NCBI RefSeq assembly: GCF_011193355.1
Contig: NZ_CP049780.1
Span: forward strand, 2,394,556 to 2,458,555
Source of the DNA: Streptomyces sp. JB150
GTDB lineage: Bacteria > Actinomycetota > Actinomycetes > Streptomycetales > Streptomycetaceae
Direction of reading: 5' to 3'
Length of the DNA stretch: 64,000 bases
The notes beneath the pieces are model-generated. The model searched no databases, was not told where the DNA came from, and saw only the letters and a program-made list of their open reading frames with translations. Position 1 is the stretch's first letter. Each line of letters opens with the position of its first letter. Below are positions 8,666 to 17,168 of this stretch, piece after piece. The position numbers and the translations under genes are program-made.

Positions 8666-9082
8666 TCAGGTGTGGCTGACCGGGCCGCGGCGCGGTTCGC
8701 CGAGCAGGATGACCGCGCCGAGCGTGCCGCCTCCGGTGGCGCCGGCCGTGGTCACCGACACCCGCAGGTAGCGGCGCTCCCCGGTGTAGCCGATGACGAA
8801 CAGCTTGTCGTCGTCGGTGGCTCCGATCGCGGGCTCGGTGCCCTGAAGGTACTGGTCCGCAACGGCGGTGAACGTCGAGTTGTCGTCGGAGTCCTGCACC
8901 TCGATGGTGTGGGTGCCGTCGGTGATGGTGCCGGTGTGGACCACGACCATCGCCGAGCGGTGCATGTCGCCGCCGACGTTGCGGTCCACGCTGGCGCCGT
9001 TGACCGTGGCGTTCGCGGTGCGGGACGCGATCGCCAGCGACGCGCGCGGGGTGACGTTGGTGTAGACGGTGCGCTTGCTCAC
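8666..9082 (-). CDS. Putative head decoration-type protein
   Basis: 138 residues from a GTG at 9082, which overlaps the upstream stop by 4 bases (GTGA), deciding the start over the longer open frame. Sequence is strand-rich: TVYTNVTPRASL, HTGTITDGTHTIEVQDSDDNSTF, YLRVSVTTAGATGGG. Such small beta proteins just downstream of capsid genes often decorate heads; no family was recognised with certainty. Confidence 0.55.
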   Translation of the reverse strand: MSKRTVYTNVTPRASLAIASRTANATVNGASVDRNVGGDMHRSAMVVVHTGTITDGTHTIEVQDSDDNSTFTAVADQYLQGTEPAIGATDDDKLFVIGYTGERRYLRVSVTTAGATGGGTLGAVILLGEPRRGPVSHT

Positions 9083-9372
9083 TGCTTGTCCCCCTCCTGC
9101 GCGCCGCCCTTGCCGCGTCCGCGGCGGGCCGGTGGCCGGGTGACGGTCCGCTGCTCGCCGGGGTTGGCGGTCGCCTGCTCGACGCCGCGCCGAGCGGTGG
9201 GCGCGGCGCGGCGGGCGCGGCGCTTGGCCATGTACTCCTCCACCGGCTCGAAGGCCTCGGGGCGCACCTTGTACACGTCCTCGTCGTCCTCGACGAGGTC
9301 GCCGATGTGGATGCTGACCCTGGCTCCGCCGATGCGCGTCACGAACGCTTCGTGACACCTGTGAATCGCCAT
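9079..9372 (-). CDS. Small basic protein between capsid and decoration genes
   Basis: 97 residues. An N-terminal folded-looking half (SIHIGDLVEDDEDVYKVRPEAFEP) is followed by an Arg/Ala/Gly-rich basic tail ([23 protein letters not shown]). This may bind DNA or the capsid interior, but the function is unknown. It starts 21 bases after a strong hairpin behind the capsid gene and is translationally coupled to the next gene. Confidence 0.6.
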   Translation of the reverse strand: MAIHRCHEAFVTRIGGARVSIHIGDLVEDDEDVYKVRPEAFEPVEEYMAKRRARRAAPTARRGVEQATANPGEQRTVTRPPARRGRGKGGAQEGDKQ

Positions 9373-9392
9373 GAGTTGTGTCCTCTCGGGGG

Positions 9393-9422
9393 ACGGGAGC
9401 CCGCTGCGGAGCGGGCTCCCGT
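9393..9422 (-). terminator. Hairpin after the major capsid gene
   Basis: Perfect 12-bp arms (ACGGGAGCCCGC / GCGGGCTCCCGT) around a 6-base loop, 9 bases after the capsid stop. No T-tract on the minus strand, so it may act as a partial terminator or mRNA-stabilising element that raises capsid expression over downstream genes. Confidence 0.7.
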
Positions 9423-9430
9423 CAGGTGGG

Positions 9431-10900
9431 TCAGCCGGTCTTGTCGAGCATCCGGAACGCGCCGTCGTTCACCGAGTCGGCGCCGACCCGGTAGTAGGCG
9501 TACCAGCCGCGCTGGCCGGTCGGCCTGCGGTTGGTGCCCACCAGGTGCGGGATGAACTCGACGGTCATGCCCACCCGGTCGGCGATCACGTAGTTGCTGA
9601 AGTCGCCGTAGATGAGCACGAAGTTGGACTGCGCCGCACCGATCGCGCCGTCCATGTTCTCCGACTCGTACGCCGGGCGGCCCAGCAGCAGCGGCGGCAC
9701 GTCCGCGCCGAGCCGCTCCCACGCCTGGGTGTTGGCGTCGGACAGCTGCCGGATGTCGTTGTAGATCGCCCGGTTCGCCAGCCACGACGCCATGCCCCGG
9801 TAGCGGGCCGGGAGCGCGTCGTCCAGCGCGTACACGTCCGCCAGCGCCAGCGACGTGCCCGCGCTGTTCACTTCCGAGGAGGTGCCGGTCAGGGCGGTGA
9901 CGATGCCGGTCGGCTGGCCGGCGCCGGTGCCGGTGGCGAACGCCGCGGCCTCGAGGGTGTCCTTGCCCTGCGCGAGCAGGCGGCCGACCTCTGCGGTGAC
10001 GTTGGCCTCGTCCGACAGGGCCTCGATGCTGATCGGCACGAAACCGTCGGCCTTGTGGATCGGCACCGTGGGCTGGGCGAACGTCGGCGCGTTGTCGCCT
10101 GCCTCGGAGCCTTCAGCGGCCCACCGCCACGAGACCTCGCCCGCCGAGACGCCGTTCCACACGTCTCCCGTGGCGACGACCTGCCGGGCCACTCGGCGGA
10201 TCTCGTTGAGGGAGCCGGCCGACGTGATGATCACCGTGGGGTCCAGCTGGAACGGGACCAGGTAGCCACCGGCGGAGTCGGTGAGCGACATGGCCCGCTC
10301 CAGGGCCCGCTGCTCCTCCGGGGAGACCATGTGCCCGCGGCCGCGGGCCAGCTTCGACCAGGCCCGCATGTACTCCGGGCTGGACGTGGCCAGGCAGAGG
10401 CGGGCGATGGTCGACTTGTCGTCATCCCACCGCTCGATGATCTCCGTGCCCGCCGCGCGGACCGCGTCGTTGGCGCCGGCCATCTTCTCGATCGCCGACA
10501 GGGCCCGGGCGCGCAGCTCCTGCCCGACCTCGGCCGGGGAGCGGCCGAAGGTGCGGACCTCCGACAGGTCCCAGGGGTTGCGGAAGCGGCGGTCCTCGAC
10601 CGAGTCCGGGTGCAGGACCGGGTCGAGGTCGTAGCCGTCGCGGGAGTTGTAGGGGGTGCCGCCTTCCACCTTCAGGGCGGCAGGGCCGCGCTCGGTGGCC
10701 TGCGTCGCCGAGCGGACCCGCTCCAGGGCGGCCTTACGCTCCAGCTGGCGGCGGTGGTTGTCGACCTCGGCGAACTCGCGGGTGAGCTCGTCGAAGGACT
10801 GCTCGTCCTCCGAGGTCAGGTCGTCCTTCTCGCCGAGCCTCTCAAGCTCGGCCTTGATGTCCTTCAGGCGGATTACCGCCTGCGAGTGACTGAGCTCCAT
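9431..10900 (-). CDS. Major capsid protein (HK97 fold)
   Basis: 489 residues from ATG 10900. Residues 1-75 form a charged coiled-coil (RLKDIKAELERLGEKDDLTSEDEQ), the delta/scaffold domain removed by the prohead protease in HK97-like phages. The body carries family-typical segments: SDSAGGYLVPFQ-like (LTDSAGGYLVPFQLDPTVI), the WRW...EGSEAGD strand pair, SDEANVTAEVGRLLAQ, and the C-terminal GDFSNYVIADRVGM. Gene order protease-capsid agrees. The longer open frame upstream is discarded because it overlaps the protease gene. Confidence 0.93.
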   Translation of the reverse strand: MELSHSQAVIRLKDIKAELERLGEKDDLTSEDEQSFDELTREFAEVDNHRRQLERKAALERVRSATQATERGPAALKVEGGTPYNSRDGYDLDPVLHPDSVEDRRFRNPWDLSEVRTFGRSPAEVGQELRARALSAIEKMAGANDAVRAAGTEIIERWDDDKSTIARLCLATSSPEYMRAWSKLARGRGHMVSPEEQRALERAMSLTDSAGGYLVPFQLDPTVIITSAGSLNEIRRVARQVVATGDVWNGVSAGEVSWRWAAEGSEAGDNAPTFAQPTVPIHKADGFVPISIEALSDEANVTAEVGRLLAQGKDTLEAAAFATGTGAGQPTGIVTALTGTSSEVNSAGTSLALADVYALDDALPARYRGMASWLANRAIYNDIRQLSDANTQAWERLGADVPPLLLGRPAYESENMDGAIGAAQSNFVLIYGDFSNYVIADRVGMTVEFIPHLVGTNRRPTGQRGWYAYYRVGADSVNDGAFRMLDKTG

Positions 10901-11918
10901 CAGTCGTCTGCCTTTGCGCGATGCGCGCAAGCTGCTCGTCCATGAGGCCGGTGATCTCGCGGATCTGGTCCCGCAGGCGGCTGCTGCGCGGAGACGGCGA
11001 CGGGTGCTCTGTGGCGAGCGGCGCGTCAGGGTTCTGCGGCGGGTGCTCTTCGGCGAGCGGCGCGCCAGGTGTTGCGGTGGTGCGGTCCGCCAGGTGCCCG
11101 GTATCGGGCGGCGCGGCGGTGGCGGGCGGGCCAGACACCCCTTCCTCGGGGGTGTCGGCGTCGGGGCCGAACAGCAGCGCGCGAGCGACGTCGCGGCGCA
11201 CGTCCGGGTCCCTGAGGTCTTCGATGCCGGGCTTCGGGCGCGGGGTGGCCGCCCGGGCGAGCGAGGCGCGGACCTCGCGGACCAGGTCCCGGTCCTGGCC
11301 GATGAGTTCGGCGACGCCGCGGGCACGCACGTCGACCGTGGTCTGGGTGTAGGCGGGAAACACGACCGGGCCGAGCTCCGGCATCCGCACCTCGATCAGG
11401 GTCCGCTCCAGCGGCCCGCGGTCGCCCGGATCCCACAGCAGGCGGCCGAGTTCTTCGGGCTTGACGAGCTTCCCGGCGTTGTCCCGCCACTCCTCGCGGA
11501 TCACGGTGAACCGGAAGCTCATGCCCTTGATCGACCGCTCGGCGATCGCGTCGCGTACGGGCTGGATCAGCCAGTTGTCGGACAGGCGGGCCCGGACATA
11601 CAGTCCCTGGTCGTCCTCGCTGAGCGTCTCGATCGCACCGATCGGGATGGAGCCGATGAGGGGGTGCCGGCCGTGGTCGAACTGGAGGACTGGGCTGCCC
11701 TCGCGGATCGTCTTGCGGAACGCGCCGCGCCGGATCTTCTCGGTGAACGTGCCTTCCCACGAGTCGATCTCGGTGGGGGCGTCGAACACCGCGGCGTAGC
11801 CCTCCAGGGTGAGGCCGTCGCCCTCGCCGTCCGTGTCGCCGTCGGCGCGCGCCAGGTGGAAGGGGACGCTGCGCAGCAGCCCGTCGCGCGGCGCGGCCTG
11901 CATGGTGAGAGCGGACAT
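10842..11918 (-). CDS. Prohead protease with C-terminal helical extension
   Basis: 358 residues from ATG 11918 (2 bases after the portal stop). Matches HK97-type prohead serine proteases: candidate catalytic His82 in QFDHGR and Ser134 in KGMSFRF, with EGYAAVFD and a VFPAYTQT strand. It would cleave the capsid delta domain during maturation. Beyond about residue 240 a Pro/Ala-rich linker leads to a helical segment (RLRDQIREITGLMDEQLARI), perhaps a scaffold-like tail. The 3' end overlaps the capsid gene by 59 bases in another frame. Confidence 0.88.
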   Translation of the reverse strand: MSALTMQAAPRDGLLRSVPFHLARADGDTDGEGDGLTLEGYAAVFDAPTEIDSWEGTFTEKIRRGAFRKTIREGSPVLQFDHGRHPLIGSIPIGAIETLSEDDQGLYVRARLSDNWLIQPVRDAIAERSIKGMSFRFTVIREEWRDNAGKLVKPEELGRLLWDPGDRGPLERTLIEVRMPELGPVVFPAYTQTTVDVRARGVAELIGQDRDLVREVRASLARAATPRPKPGIEDLRDPDVRRDVARALLFGPDADTPEEGVSGPPATAAPPDTGHLADRTTATPGAPLAEEHPPQNPDAPLATEHPSPSPRSSRLRDQIREITGLMDEQLARIAQRQTTDGAQSLAGGNPPEGHQGRA

Positions 11919-11920
11919 CA

Positions 11921-13264
11921 CTACTCCTCGTCGCTGCTCGCGTCGGGGGCGGGAAGGGCTGGGTCCTGGGTGCCAGGCGGCTGGAGCTGGACGCTGAACA
12001 GGCCGGTGTGACGCAGGAGGGACCAGTCCTCGGCCTCGACGGCGGCGACGACGGACGCCCACGTGTAGCCCGCGTCGGTCAGGGCCCGAATGGTCTGCGC
12101 CTGCCGGAACTGGATTTCGGCGGCGTCCTTGCGGTCCTCGCGCAGGAACGGCACGTCGCGCGGGTCGTACCAGAGTCGTACCGAGCCGGACGCGGCCTTG
12201 CCGGTCGGCCGTACGAGGCGGCGCAGCGTCCCGGCAGCGTTCTGCCACAGCGGGTGAATCGTTCCGTCTGCGAACCGGCGCCTGGCCTGGCTGTAGTTCG
12301 AGTACGTCGCGGCGGCCAGACCCTCCGACAGGCCCACGATGACCGGCGGCACCCCCGCGGCTGCGGCGATGCGGGTCTCGCCGGCGCCCTGGACGCGCGC
12401 GAAGTCGAGCTCCTGGAAGTCGGAGCCGACGACCGTGACGTCCGCCCCACCGCCCAGGTACAAGGTCTTGCCCGCGTTCTCCGGGCCGCGGTGCTCGGCC
12501 TCCATCCGCGCCTTGAACTTGTCCAGCGCGTCCGGCTTCACCTCGCGGTCGAACTTCACGATCACGTTCGGCGTGCCGCGGTTCTCCAGGTAGGCCTGCT
12601 TGTGCGCGGACATCAGGTTGTCGCCCCGGACCTCGCGCGCGATAGGCGTCATCCACGACATGCCGCGGAACGTGGCGAGCGGGTCGGCACGGGGCGCGAA
12701 GTGGGCGACCTCGTCAGGCAGCAGTGCCACGGGTTCGCCGTCGGGCTCGGTGTAGATGTAGCCGAGCCGCCGCCAGCCGAGCCGACCGCCGCGCATCATG
12801 CGCGGCTCCAGCACGATCTCCACCCAGTCCGGGCGCATCCGCACCAGGTCGCCGTTCTCCGGGTCGCCGGTCCAGTAGCTGTTACCGGCAAGGTCGGCGT
12901 CCTGGATCATCCGCACGAGCAGGTCCTGTGTGGTGCCGCCGGTCCACGGCTCTTCGAGGGGCCGCAGGTCGGTGGTGCCGAACAGCTCGCTGGGACGGCC
13001 GTTGTTGAGGCGCTGCCACTGGAACCGGACCGCGGAGAAAACGTCCTGACGGACCGCGAGGCAGGCGAACAGGACGCCGTTGGTGGCGGCCTGCATGGCG
13101 TACCCGGCGAAGTCCGCAGGCAGCCGCTCCTTCGCGACGCCGGGCATCGTCTGCTGGGTGCCGAGCTGCGGGAACGTGTACGTGTTCCCGCCGTACTGCA
13201 TCGCCTGGACGTATTCGTCGATGGTCGTGATCGACCGACGGGCGGCTCGCCACAGGTTCACCAC
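11921..13264 (-). CDS. Portal protein (HK97 family)
   Basis: 447 residues; GTG start at 13264, overlapping the previous gene by 7 bases. Carries portal-type segments: FACLAVRQDVFSAVRFQW, LLVRMIQDADLAGNSYW, GMSWMTPIAREV, and a C-terminal LSEGLAAATYSNYSQARRRFADGTIHPLW typical of HK97 portals (quoted in pieces here). It forms the dodecameric DNA channel at one capsid vertex, docking terminase and connector. Order TerL-(small ORF)-portal-protease-capsid is canonical. Confidence 0.93.
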   Translation of the reverse strand: MVNLWRAARRSITTIDEYVQAMQYGGNTYTFPQLGTQQTMPGVAKERLPADFAGYAMQAATNGVLFACLAVRQDVFSAVRFQWQRLNNGRPSELFGTTDLRPLEEPWTGGTTQDLLVRMIQDADLAGNSYWTGDPENGDLVRMRPDWVEIVLEPRMMRGGRLGWRRLGYIYTEPDGEPVALLPDEVAHFAPRADPLATFRGMSWMTPIAREVRGDNLMSAHKQAYLENRGTPNVIVKFDREVKPDALDKFKARMEAEHRGPENAGKTLYLGGGADVTVVGSDFQELDFARVQGAGETRIAAAAGVPPVIVGLSEGLAAATYSNYSQARRRFADGTIHPLWQNAAGTLRRLVRPTGKAASGSVRLWYDPRDVPFLREDRKDAAEIQFRQAQTIRALTDAGYTWASVVAAVEAEDWSLLRHTGLFSVQLQPPGTQDPALPAPDASSDEE

Positions 13265-13479
13265 TCGCCAGGCCTCCCGTCATCCTTGCTGGGCTCCGCG
13301 ACGTCGGCGATCAGCAGCGAGTAGGCGACGATCAGAGCCCCTGCGACGACCAGGGCCACCGGCCCGCCGAACCACTGCCAGGTCCCGGCAGCGATCAGGC
13401 CACCGCCGGTGAACGTGGCGCCACGAGCCCGCGCCAGGCGGCTCAGCCTCGGCCGCCTCAACCACTTGGGCCGCTTCAC
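13258..13479 (-). CDS. Small two-segment membrane protein between TerL and portal
   Basis: 73 residues from a GTG at 13479 that overlaps the TerL stop by 4 bases; an in-frame GTG at 13494 is possible. A basic N-terminus (KRPKWLRRPRLSRLARARG) precedes hydrophobic segments (GGGLIAAGTWQWF and VALVVAGALIVAYSLLIA) and an acidic/polar end. Function unknown; small membrane proteins at this position recur in actinophages. Confidence 0.6.
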   Translation of the reverse strand: MKRPKWLRRPRLSRLARARGATFTGGGLIAAGTWQWFGGPVALVVAGALIVAYSLLIADVAEPSKDDGRPGEW

Positions 13480-15020
13480 CCGTATCCGAACCACGGCTCG
13501 ATCTCCTCTTCGTGCTCGATCCGCGGCAGCGCCAGGAAGACGGCCATGACCATCGCGATGCACGCGTCGATGTGCCGCTTCGACTTGCCCTTGGACAGGC
13601 GCCAGCCACGGTCGGTGTCCCGGGTCGCGGCGGCGAGCACGTGGTCGGTGAGCACCGGATCGTTGCCGTGGACGAGCGTCCCGCCGGTGATGGCCCGGTA
13701 GGTGTCCTGGCAGGCCGGCACCATGTGGCCGGCGCCCTGCGGGAACTCCGCCATCGGCAGACCCTCGTCGGCCAGGGCCTCGGCGCTGCGCTGGAAGTAG
13801 GCCGGGTCGTAGGCCACGGTCTCCACGCGCAGGGTGCGGTGCAGGTGCCGGAGGTGGTTGTCGACCGCGGCGACGTCGATGGTCTGCCCCTTGGCCGGCG
13901 TCCACACCTTCGCCCGCACGCGCACCTTGCCGTCGTCGCCGAGCTGGGCGACGACCACCGCCACGGAGTCCTGCTTGTGGGCCATATCCACGGCGACGTA
14001 CGACGGCCGCTCGGGGTCGAGGTCGACATCGCCCGCGCAGGCCTCCCACGCGCCCGGCGGCAGCCACGACTCGTCCGCGCGGGTCCACTGGCCAAGGTGG
14101 TAGCGGCGGAACTCGAACTCGGGGATCTGGTAGTAGCGGGCGACGACGTCGTCGGTCCGCAGGAACGCGCCCGCGGCCGGGTTCGCCGCCAGCACCGCCG
14201 CGCGCAGCTGCTCCTCGTCCTCGAGGTCGTACGCGCCGTCCTGGACGCCGTAGTGGACGAACAGGAACCGCGGGTCGTCGATCTCGCCCGCGTTGACCCG
14301 GTAGCCGTACAGGTGCTTTCGGCCGGCCATCGAGTCAAGGTCCGAGCCCGGCGTGGTGGTGTTCAGGACCATGGAGTTCGCGCGCTTGGCCAGGCCGTTG
14401 GCGAGGACCAGGTGCACGCGCTCCTTCGGGCCGATCCACTCGTGGATCTCGTCGGCGCCGAGCGACGACGGCCGCTGGCCGTCGTTGGTGCCCGCCACCG
14501 CGGCGACCCTGTAGGCGCGGCCGGGGCCGTTCCTGACCAGGATCTCGGTGTCGTAGACGTCGACGTGGTGGCGCAGCGTCGGGGACTCGCGGCAGCAGTG
14601 CTTCATGTCGCCGAACAGCAGGTCGGCCTGCTCGAAGCTGGCGGCGGCGACGGGGATGACGGGCGAGCCCTTCGGCCCGAACAGCGGCGGCCCGAGCAGG
14701 TCGAACAGCTGCACCCAGCCGTTCAGCGGCGTCTTGCCGTTGCCCTTCGGGACCTCCAGCATCCCCTCGCGGAAGCGGCGCTCGCCGGTGGCCGGGTTGT
14801 ACTCGTACAGCCAGTAGATGAACTGCTTCTGGTAGCGCAGCAGCCGTACGGGCTGACCGAAGAAGTCGCCCTCCCCGTACACACAGTGACGCTCGATCCA
14901 GCGGCAGACGAGCGGCCCGTGCGTCGGCCAGCCCAGCGAGCGGGGCGCGCTAAGCGGTCTCGCCGTCGATGACGTCTTGACCTGCGATGACGTCGAAGCG
15001 CGGGTCATCGTCGTCGTCAC
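13476..15020 (-). CDS. Terminase large subunit
   Basis: 514 residues. The motor that pumps DNA into proheads. ATPase features: Q-motif region LLRYQKQFIYWLY, Walker A variant EVPKGNGKT near residue 90, Walker B SLGADEIHEW, and coupling motif NTTTPG. Nuclease half: VAVDMAHKQDS with the first acidic residue, and a C-terminal IDACIAMVMAVFLAL helix typical of Terminase_1/YmfN-like enzymes. Start ATG 15020 has GGGGGTG upstream; overlaps TerS by 71 bases. Confidence 0.93.
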   Translation of the reverse strand: MTTTMTRASTSSQVKTSSTARPLSAPRSLGWPTHGPLVCRWIERHCVYGEGDFFGQPVRLLRYQKQFIYWLYEYNPATGERRFREGMLEVPKGNGKTPLNGWVQLFDLLGPPLFGPKGSPVIPVAAASFEQADLLFGDMKHCCRESPTLRHHVDVYDTEILVRNGPGRAYRVAAVAGTNDGQRPSSLGADEIHEWIGPKERVHLVLANGLAKRANSMVLNTTTPGSDLDSMAGRKHLYGYRVNAGEIDDPRFLFVHYGVQDGAYDLEDEEQLRAAVLAANPAAGAFLRTDDVVARYYQIPEFEFRRYHLGQWTRADESWLPPGAWEACAGDVDLDPERPSYVAVDMAHKQDSVAVVVAQLGDDGKVRVRAKVWTPAKGQTIDVAAVDNHLRHLHRTLRVETVAYDPAYFQRSAEALADEGLPMAEFPQGAGHMVPACQDTYRAITGGTLVHGNDPVLTDHVLAAATRDTDRGWRLSKGKSKRHIDACIAMVMAVFLALPRIEHEEEIEPWFGYG

Positions 15021-15492
15021 CCCCGGCCAGGAACTCGGAGTTCAGGTCGGCGAGCGACTTGGCCGCTTCACCGAGGGTGACGTTCAGGGACAGCCGGGCG
15101 CGCGGGCTGAGACCGAACCGGTCCTCCAGCTGCCGCACCTCGGCCTGCGTCTGCTGGATGTGCCGCAGCAGCGGGTTGAGCACCGCCTGGCCCTGCGAGC
15201 CGGTCACCATGTGCCCGGTCTTCTTCACCGCGGCGGTGCTGCGCTCCAGGTCGTCGTACAGGGCGAACAGCCGCTCCAGCGCCGGCAGATCCGACACCGG
15301 GTCGGCCAGCTTCGACACCGGGGACGCCCAGTAGTCCGCCCACCGGTCCCGCGTTCGCTTCAGCAGGCCCGCGGGCGGGGCCGGCGGTTCCGGTACGCCC
15401 ACCGGCGCCTCCGCGACGACGGCCAGGTCCCGCGCCGCGTTCCGGCGCTGGCGCCGCTCCGGGTCCTTCGGCGCCGGTCCTCTCCCCGCCAT
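14950..15492 (-). CDS. Terminase small subunit (P27 family)
   Basis: 180 residues. The start MAGRGPAPKDPERRQRRNA is a hallmark of phage P27-type small terminases, followed by LLKRTRDRWADYWASPVS, LERLFALYDDLERS and the conserved NPLLRHIQQTQAEVRQLEDRFGLSP region. It recognises the packaging site and activates TerL. Acidic end (AGGDDDDDPRF). Located upstream of terL in the same transcript. Confidence 0.9.
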   Translation of the reverse strand: MAGRGPAPKDPERRQRRNAARDLAVVAEAPVGVPEPPAPPAGLLKRTRDRWADYWASPVSKLADPVSDLPALERLFALYDDLERSTAAVKKTGHMVTGSQGQAVLNPLLRHIQQTQAEVRQLEDRFGLSPRARLSLNVTLGEAAKSLADLNSEFLAGGDDDDDPRFDVIAGQDVIDGETA

Positions 15493-15539
15493 CAGGACCT
15501 CCCGCCTTCCTCCGGTGCTCGCCCTGCGGGCCTGCTCGC

Positions 15540-15794
15540 CTACCAGTCGTCGTCGGGCTCGTAACCTGCGATCCAGAAGCCGACCCGCTCACGCCACCGG
15601 CGTACGCCGTCGAGCCACGCCCAGCGCCAACGCCGGTACAGCGAAGGCCGCGGCGGGCTCGGGGGCGGCTCCATGCCCGGCGGGAGAGGCAGGCCGGCGT
15701 CCAGCAGCTGCTGGGCCGTGATCGGCACGTAGGTCCCGACGCGCTTCACCGCGCCGATCCGGTCGAAGTCGTCGACGCCCAGGAAGTCGCTCAT
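15540..15794 (-). CDS. Small hypothetical protein before TerS
   Basis: 84 residues; ATG 15794 overlaps the HNH gene stop by 4 bases (ATGA), fixing the start. Sequence: MSDFLGVDDFDRIGAVKRVG, ITAQQLLDAGLPLPPG, a Pro-rich middle, then Trp/Arg-rich RWRWAWLDGVRRWRERVGFW. No family recognised. Co-translated with the HNH-kinase gene, so possibly linked to packaging. Confidence 0.6.
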   Translation of the reverse strand: MSDFLGVDDFDRIGAVKRVGTYVPITAQQLLDAGLPLPPGMEPPPSPPRPSLYRRWRWAWLDGVRRWRERVGFWIAGYEPDDDW

Positions 15795-16606
15795 CTTGCG
15801 GGCTCCTCTCGTGCGGCCTGCCAGTTGCGCAGCACCGTGTCCTTGGGGTCCGGCTCGTACCGGTCGAACCACTGCCTGACGTACTGCTGCCACTCCGGTG
15901 GCCGCTCGCGCATCGCCCGCAGCAGGCACGTTTCCTCCGGCCACCACAGGACGACCACGCGCGCCCCGTAGCGGCGCCGGTAGTGCTCGCGCCGGGCGCG
16001 CTCCGGGGCCGTGGAGATGACCCAGCAGCGGCGGACCTGATGCCCGCCGAGCAGGAGCCGCTCCAGCACCGCGTCCCGCGCCTCGCAGACGAACGGCAGA
16101 TGGGCGGGGATGTGCACCCGCGGGCCGGCGAGGTTCATCGCCTCGTTCAGCGCGTCCAGGTCCAGGACCAGGTCCTCGGGGTCAGCGTGCTGCCGGACGT
16201 ACGTGTTCTTGCCCGCGCAGGCCGGGCCCGCCACGAGCACGATCTCCAGGCCGGGCACCCTGCGGTCCGCCATCGACGCGCCGCGCGCCGAGTTGCAGGA
16301 GCGGCACAGCACCCGCAGCTCGCCGGCCTCCGAACCCCCAGCGCCCGGGGGCACGATGTGGTCGGCCGTCAGGTCGCCGGCGGGATGCGGGTCACGCTGC
16401 CAGCCGGGGCAGACGAGCCCGTTCTCGGCGACCCAGGCGCGCACCGCGTCGGCTCTGCGGATCCGCTCGCGGCGGGTGTATCCGGGCCGCTTCCTCGCTC
16501 CCGCCGCCACGCGCCGCTCAGCGCGCTCGCCCTGAGTGCAGCGGGGGCAACGGCCCCTGACGGGCTGTCGGCATCCGGGGCAGATCGTGGGCGGCTGCAT
16601 GATCAC
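15791..16606 (-). CDS. HNH endonuclease fused to a P-loop kinase-like domain
   Basis: 271 residues. N-terminal zinc finger pairs CPGC (9-12) and CPRC (20-23); HNH core with DH at 82-83, a GAGGSEAGELRVLC strand-turn and CRSCN (101-105). From residue 119 a separate domain begins: IVLVAGPACAGKNT (P-loop GPACAGKNT, 127-135), LVLDLDALNEAM, CEARDAVLERLL, and WVISTAPERARREHYR, as in polynucleotide/AAA kinase-like proteins. In HK97-like cos phages an HNH protein beside terminase aids cos cleavage; the attached kinase could act on the cut ends. HNH role is family knowledge, the end-processing idea is inference. Confidence 0.82.
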   Translation of the reverse strand: MIMQPPTICPGCRQPVRGRCPRCTQGERAERRVAAGARKRPGYTRRERIRRADAVRAWVAENGLVCPGWQRDPHPAGDLTADHIVPPGAGGSEAGELRVLCRSCNSARGASMADRRVPGLEIVLVAGPACAGKNTYVRQHADPEDLVLDLDALNEAMNLAGPRVHIPAHLPFVCEARDAVLERLLLGGHQVRRCWVISTAPERARREHYRRRYGARVVVLWWPEETCLLRAMRERPPEWQQYVRQWFDRYEPDPKDTVLRNWQAAREEPAR

Positions 16607-16625
16607 CGCCCTCGGTTAGGAGGCC

Positions 16626-16708
16626 CGAACTCAGTTCGCGGTGAATAGCGATGCATGGATATGCAGTGCATACATATGCGGAGAAAAAACACTCGAACTC
16701 AGTTCGCG
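16626..16708. repeat. Pair of CGAACTCAGTTCGCG palindromic boxes
   Basis: Exact 15-base copies at 16626-16640 and 16694-16708, 68 bases apart. Each contains CGAACT-C-AGTTCG (6-1-6 dyad); the second is followed by TGAACT, giving a third half-site (AGTTC-N4-GAACT). Looks like an operator or a protein-binding element of a packaging site. Confidence 0.75.
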
Positions 16709-16950
16709 TGAACTAGGAGGCCCCAGACCCGTACGGGATTCTCCCGTGGGAGCGAAGCGGGGTCACCGGGTACCCCGTTCCTCTCGTGTGGGGTAGGCCC
16801 CCCTCCCTGCCCGGTCGGCGTCCACGTATGTCCGTTTCGCCGGGTTCCGGTGAGGGCGCGGGGCGCTGCCCCGCGTTGATGCATGGATATGCAGCGCAAG
16901 GTTATGCGGCGGGGTATGCATCGGTGATCGACTATGCAGGGCTATGCATG
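16650..16950. repeat. 32-bp direct repeat and TATGC cluster
   Basis: GATGCATGGATATGCAG occurs exactly at 16650-16666 and 16878-16894; in both copies TATGCGG follows at the same offset (16675 and 16903), so the conserved unit is about 32 bp. Further TATGC motifs lie at about 16915, 16933 and 16943. Such iterated sites are typical of TerS-binding (cosB-like) or initiator-binding arrays. Confidence 0.75.
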
Positions 16951-17133
16951 GCGGGCGTGTGCGGGGGCCCGGTGTGTGCGCCCGGTCGTGTGTTGTCGCT
17001 GGAGCCTGCTGTGCCGCTGTTGCGGTGTGGTGCTGGTGCGCTGCGACCGTTACACATCGTGAGGTGTGGAGAGGTGATGTGGCTGGTGAGGCACTACGTG
17101 CACTGTGACACAGAATGCGCACGCGGGTGATCT

Positions 17134-17168
17134 CCTGTCAATCCTCCCTGGCCAGGGGCCTTGACAGG
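17134..17168 (-). terminator. Inverted repeat after the small HTH gene
   Basis: CCTGTCAA (17134-17141) and TTGACAGG (17161-17168) form perfect 8-bp arms, with an inner CCCTGGCCAGGG-type stem. It abuts the stop of the HTH gene on the minus strand. Could end that transcript; no T-tract, so an operator is also possible. Confidence 0.5.

Larger units (their letters stand above)
16607..17168 (-). other. Non-coding repeat-rich region beside packaging genes (candidate cos/packaging region)
   Basis: About 560 bases without a convincing gene, between an HTH gene and the HNH-terminase block. It holds two CGAACTCAGTTCGCG palindromic boxes, a 32-base imperfect direct repeat, at least seven TATGC motifs and a hairpin at its right end. 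Base composition is locally less GC-rich than the genes. A cos or TerS-binding site is expected here because the phage has an HNH protein and TerS just downstream, but this is inferred. It also likely carries the late promoter. Confidence 0.55.

Noticed and set aside
13512..14972. 486-codon plus-strand open frame
   Set aside because: Opposite strand of terminase large subunit, which has clear ATPase motifs.
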